Positions 6,646 through 8,261 of a DNA stretch of 8,261 nt are shown here, in pieces. The notes below the pieces were generated by a model that saw only the letters and a program-made list of their open reading frames with translations, made no database searches and was not told where the DNA came from. Both the position numbers and the translations under genes were made by a program. Source of the DNA: Pseudomonas sp. PGPPP3 (GTDB lineage Bacteria > Pseudomonadota > Gammaproteobacteria > Pseudomonadales > Pseudomonadaceae); the NCBI GenBank assembly GCA_002256055.1, contig NKIE01000011.1:1-8261 (forward strand). The letters run 5' to 3'. The number at the start of each line of letters is the position of its first letter. The stretch's first letter is position 1.

Positions 6646-6685
6646 GCGCTTTCTAGCCGGATTGGGCAGCATCGGAAACGTTTGT

Positions 6686-6706
6686 GGCATAGCGATTGCC
6701 TATGCC
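6686..6706. promoter_or_regulatory. Perfect 7-bp inverted repeat before the acetyltransferase gene
   Basis: GGCATAG (6686-6692), a 7-nt spacer and CTATGCC (6700-6706) form a perfect dyad ending 32 nt before the acetyltransferase ATG. There is no T-run after it, so an operator or a 5' leader hairpin is more likely than a terminator. Confidence 0.35.
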
Positions 6707-6738
6707 TTAAGCCCTACTCCACTGAAAAGAGGCTCACC

Positions 6739-7191
6739 ATGCGCATAGTCCAAGCCACACCGGAGCACCTGGACCTGCTGACACCGCTGATTGTGAAATA
6801 CCGTGAGTACTATGACGCCATGCCCTACCCGGAAACCTCGCGCAGCTTTCTGGAGAAGCGCCTGAGCCGTAAAGAGTCGGTGATTTACCTGGCCATGGCC
6901 GATGACGAAGACAAGCTCATGGGCTTCTGCCAGCTGTACCCAAGCTTCTCTTCGCTGTCGCTCAAACGCGTGTGGATCCTCAACGACATCTTCGTGGCCG
7001 AAGACGCCCGTCGCCAGCTGGTCGCCGACCGCCTGATCCAGCAAGCCAAAAAGCTGGCCAAGGAAACCAACGCCGTGCGCCTGCGCGTGTCCACCAGCAT
7101 CCACAACGAAGTGGCGCAGAAGGTCTACGAGTCGATCGGCTTTCGCGAAGACAGCAAGTTCAAGAACTACACCCTCGAGCTGGATGACTGA
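6739..7191 (+). CDS. GNAT family N-acetyltransferase
   Basis: A 150-residue single-domain protein with the GNAT fold. It shows the N-terminal helix pair (PEHLDLLTPLIVKYREYY), a central strand KRVWILNDIFVAEDARRQ leading to the acetyl-CoA loop, the helix ADRLIQQAKKLAKET, a motif-B strand VRLRVSTSIHNEVAQKVYES, and the usual ending IGFREDSKFKNYTLEL. The start at ATG 6739 is supported by GAGG 6 nt upstream; an upstream in-frame ATG at 6682 would add 19 residues that do not look like the family. In the acetyl-CoA loop the canonical R/Q-x-x-G-x-G/A reads RRQLVA, with Leu94 where Gly is usual. The substrate is unknown. I recall a comparable acetyltransferase gene just after eutC in P. aeruginosa (PA4026), so the neighbourhood seems conserved, but a role in ethanolamine use is not shown. 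Confidence 0.87.
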   Translation: MRIVQATPEHLDLLTPLIVKYREYYDAMPYPETSRSFLEKRLSRKESVIYLAMADDEDKLMGFCQLYPSFSSLSLKRVWILNDIFVAEDARRQLVADRLIQQAKKLAKETNAVRLRVSTSIHNEVAQKVYESIGFREDSKFKNYTLELDD

Positions 7192-7204
7192 TTAACCGCG
7201 CCCC

Positions 7205-8023
7205 GTGTGGTCGTTCAAAGCCTGGCGCCAGCGCCGCCTGCTGGCTCGCCACCCGGTTGCCGATAGCGCCTGGGCCGCGGTACGCGCACAACTGCCGATC
7301 CTCGACGGCCTGGATGCCGTCGAAGACCAGCGCCTGCGTGAGCGCGCCGTGCTGTTCCTGCATGCCAAGCACCTCACCGCCTTGCCTGGCGTCAGCCTCA
7401 GCGATCACGACCGCCTGTGCCTGGCGGCCCTCGCCGAACTGCCGCTGCTGCACCTGGCCGACCTCGACTGGTACCAGGGCTTTCACGAACTGGTGCTCTA
7501 CCCCGACGATTTTCGCAGCCCCCAGCAACACCGCGACGCCAGCGGCGTAGTCCACGAGTGGGACGCCGAGCACAGCGGCGAAGCCTGGCTGCAGGGCCCA
7601 GTGATTCTGGCCTGGCCCGGCGTGCGGCAGAGCGGCCAGTGGGATGGCTACAACCTGGTGATCCACGAACTGGCGCACAAACTGGACATGCTCAACGGCG
7701 ACGCCAACGGCCTACCGCCCCTGCACCGCGACATGCGCCAGAGCGACTGGGCCCAAGTCATGCAAAGCGCCTACGACCACCTCAACCAGCAACTCGACCA
7801 GCATCCGCACCGCGAACCACCCATCGATGCCTACGCCGGCGAAAACCCCGCCGAATTTTTTGCTGTGTGCAGCGAATATTTTTTCAGCGCCCCCGACCTG
7901 CTGGTGGCGGCCTACCCGCAGGTGTACGAGCAGTTGCACGCCTTCTACCGCCAGGATCCGCTGGCTCGCCTGCAGCGACTGAGCGGTCACCGCCATGTGC
8001 TACATACACGACCAATGGCGTAG
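7205..8023 (+). CDS. mtfA: MtfA-type zinc metallopeptidase (M90 family)
   Basis: A 272-residue cytoplasmic protein matching the MtfA pattern. The zinc-peptidase motif is HELAHKLD (H154, E155, H158), with the third ligand expected at E217 in NPAEFFAVCSEYFF, the same 59-residue spacing as H152 to E211 in E. coli MtfA. Other shared blocks are WYQGFHELVLYP, GEAWLQGPVILAWP and the closing FYRQDPLARL. In enteric bacteria MtfA is an aminopeptidase that binds the glucose repressor Mlc; whether that role exists here is unknown. The start must be the GTG at 7205: an in-frame TAA lies at 7193-7195 and no other plausible start precedes the conserved region. No Shine-Dalgarno is visible, and the gap to the acetyltransferase stop is 13 nt, suggesting coupling to that gene. 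The last 12 residues or so look like a variable tail. Confidence 0.88.
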   Translation: MWSFKAWRQRRLLARHPVADSAWAAVRAQLPILDGLDAVEDQRLRERAVLFLHAKHLTALPGVSLSDHDRLCLAALAELPLLHLADLDWYQGFHELVLYPDDFRSPQQHRDASGVVHEWDAEHSGEAWLQGPVILAWPGVRQSGQWDGYNLVIHELAHKLDMLNGDANGLPPLHRDMRQSDWAQVMQSAYDHLNQQLDQHPHREPPIDAYAGENPAEFFAVCSEYFFSAPDLLVAAYPQVYEQLHAFYRQDPLARLQRLSGHRHVLHTRPMA

Positions 8024-8040
8024 GTTCTCGGCATAGCAAC

Positions 8041-8076
8041 GGCGCGCGAATATGCCTATAATCGCGCCACTTTTTT
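8041..8076 (+). terminator. GC-rich inverted repeat plus T-run after mtfA
   Basis: GGCGCG (8041-8046) and CGCGCC (8063-8068) are perfect complements 16 nt apart and are followed by AC and six T residues (about 8071-8076). This looks like an intrinsic terminator for mtfA, though the 6-bp stem with a 16-nt loop is not ideal. The loop holds the ppa -10 box. Confidence 0.35.
8057..8062 (+). promoter_or_regulatory. -10 box of the ppa promoter
   Basis: A perfect TATAAT lies 37 nt before the ppa ATG. The -35 is poor: TAGCAA at 8034-8039, with 17-nt spacing, keeps only three consensus bases. The strong -10 fits a housekeeping promoter separate from the mtfA unit. Confidence 0.6.
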
Positions 8077-8099
8077 GGCCCATCCTTGGGAGTCACCCT

Positions 8100-8261
8100 A
8101 TGAGCTACAGCAAGATTCCAGCCGGCAAAGACGTGCCGAACGACATCTACGTCGCCATCGAGATCCCGGCCAACCACGCGCCGATCAAATATGAAATCGA
8201 CAAGGACAGCGACTGCCTGTTCGTTGACCGTTTCATGGCTACGCCGATGTTCTACCCGGCC
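8100..8261 (+). CDS. ppa: Inorganic pyrophosphatase (N-terminal 54 codons)
   Basis: The gene continues past the right edge; 54 codons are visible. The product hydrolyses pyrophosphate to two phosphates in the cytoplasm, pulling biosynthetic reactions forward. The sequence matches family-I bacterial pyrophosphatases: [19 protein letters not shown], then PIKYEIDK and [14 protein letters not shown]. The active-site positions known in the E. coli enzyme (E20, K29, E31, R43, numbered without Met) correspond to E21, K30, E32 and R44 here. The ATG at 8100 follows GGGAG (8088-8092) by 7 nt. It has its own promoter and is probably expressed independently of mtfA. Confidence 0.96.
   Translation, partial: MSYSKIPAGKDVPNDIYVAIEIPANHAPIKYEIDKDSDCLFVDRFMATPMFYPA

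Noticed and set aside
7417..8061. 214-codon plus-strand frame inside mtfA
   Set aside because: Arg/Pro/Ala-rich alternative frame of the conserved zinc peptidase gene.

Overview
The window reads as a chromosomal segment of a gamma-proteobacterium, most likely a Pseudomonas species. The reasons are moderately high GC with C/G-ending codons, strongly Pseudomonas-like protein sequences, and a gene order (ethanolamine permease, eutB, eutC, acetyltransferase, and ppa nearby) that I recall from P. aeruginosa around PA4023-PA4031. I could not run a search to confirm the species. I see no tRNA, rRNA, CRISPR array, transposase or phage gene.

Left part (1-1681, minus strand): a two-component pair. A soluble histidine kinase with an N-terminal pair of CBS domains is followed, after a 2-nt gap, by a response regulator that runs off the left edge. 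Facing away from it is a secreted family-3 solute-binding protein (1875-2636) with no ABC permease or ATPase beside it.

Centre (2637-6558, plus strand): an ethanolamine catabolic operon. The permease Eat imports ethanolamine, and EutB and EutC form the adenosylcobalamin-dependent ethanolamine ammonia-lyase that splits it into acetaldehyde and ammonia. There are no microcompartment shell genes, no EutA reactivase and no aldehyde dehydrogenase in the window. The 233-nt region before eat is the richest non-coding part. It holds a probable dispersed repeat with inverted arms, a 16-bp imperfect palindrome, a run of A-tracts at about helical spacing, a well-formed sigma-54 (-24/-12) promoter, and a dyad overlapping the ribosome binding site of eat. 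This fits published work on P. aeruginosa, where ethanolamine catabolism depends on RpoN and the enhancer-binding protein EatR. A perfect 9-bp hairpin lies between eat and eutB.

Right part (6559-8261, plus strand): a small GNAT acetyltransferase and an MtfA-type zinc peptidase form a probable two-gene unit. The start of ppa (inorganic pyrophosphatase) follows, with its own TATAAT promoter placed in the loop of a GC-rich inverted repeat that may also end mtfA transcription.

All protein-coding genes look intact apart from the two cut by the window edges. I did not find a new multi-gene system. The most interesting material is the layered control region in front of eat.
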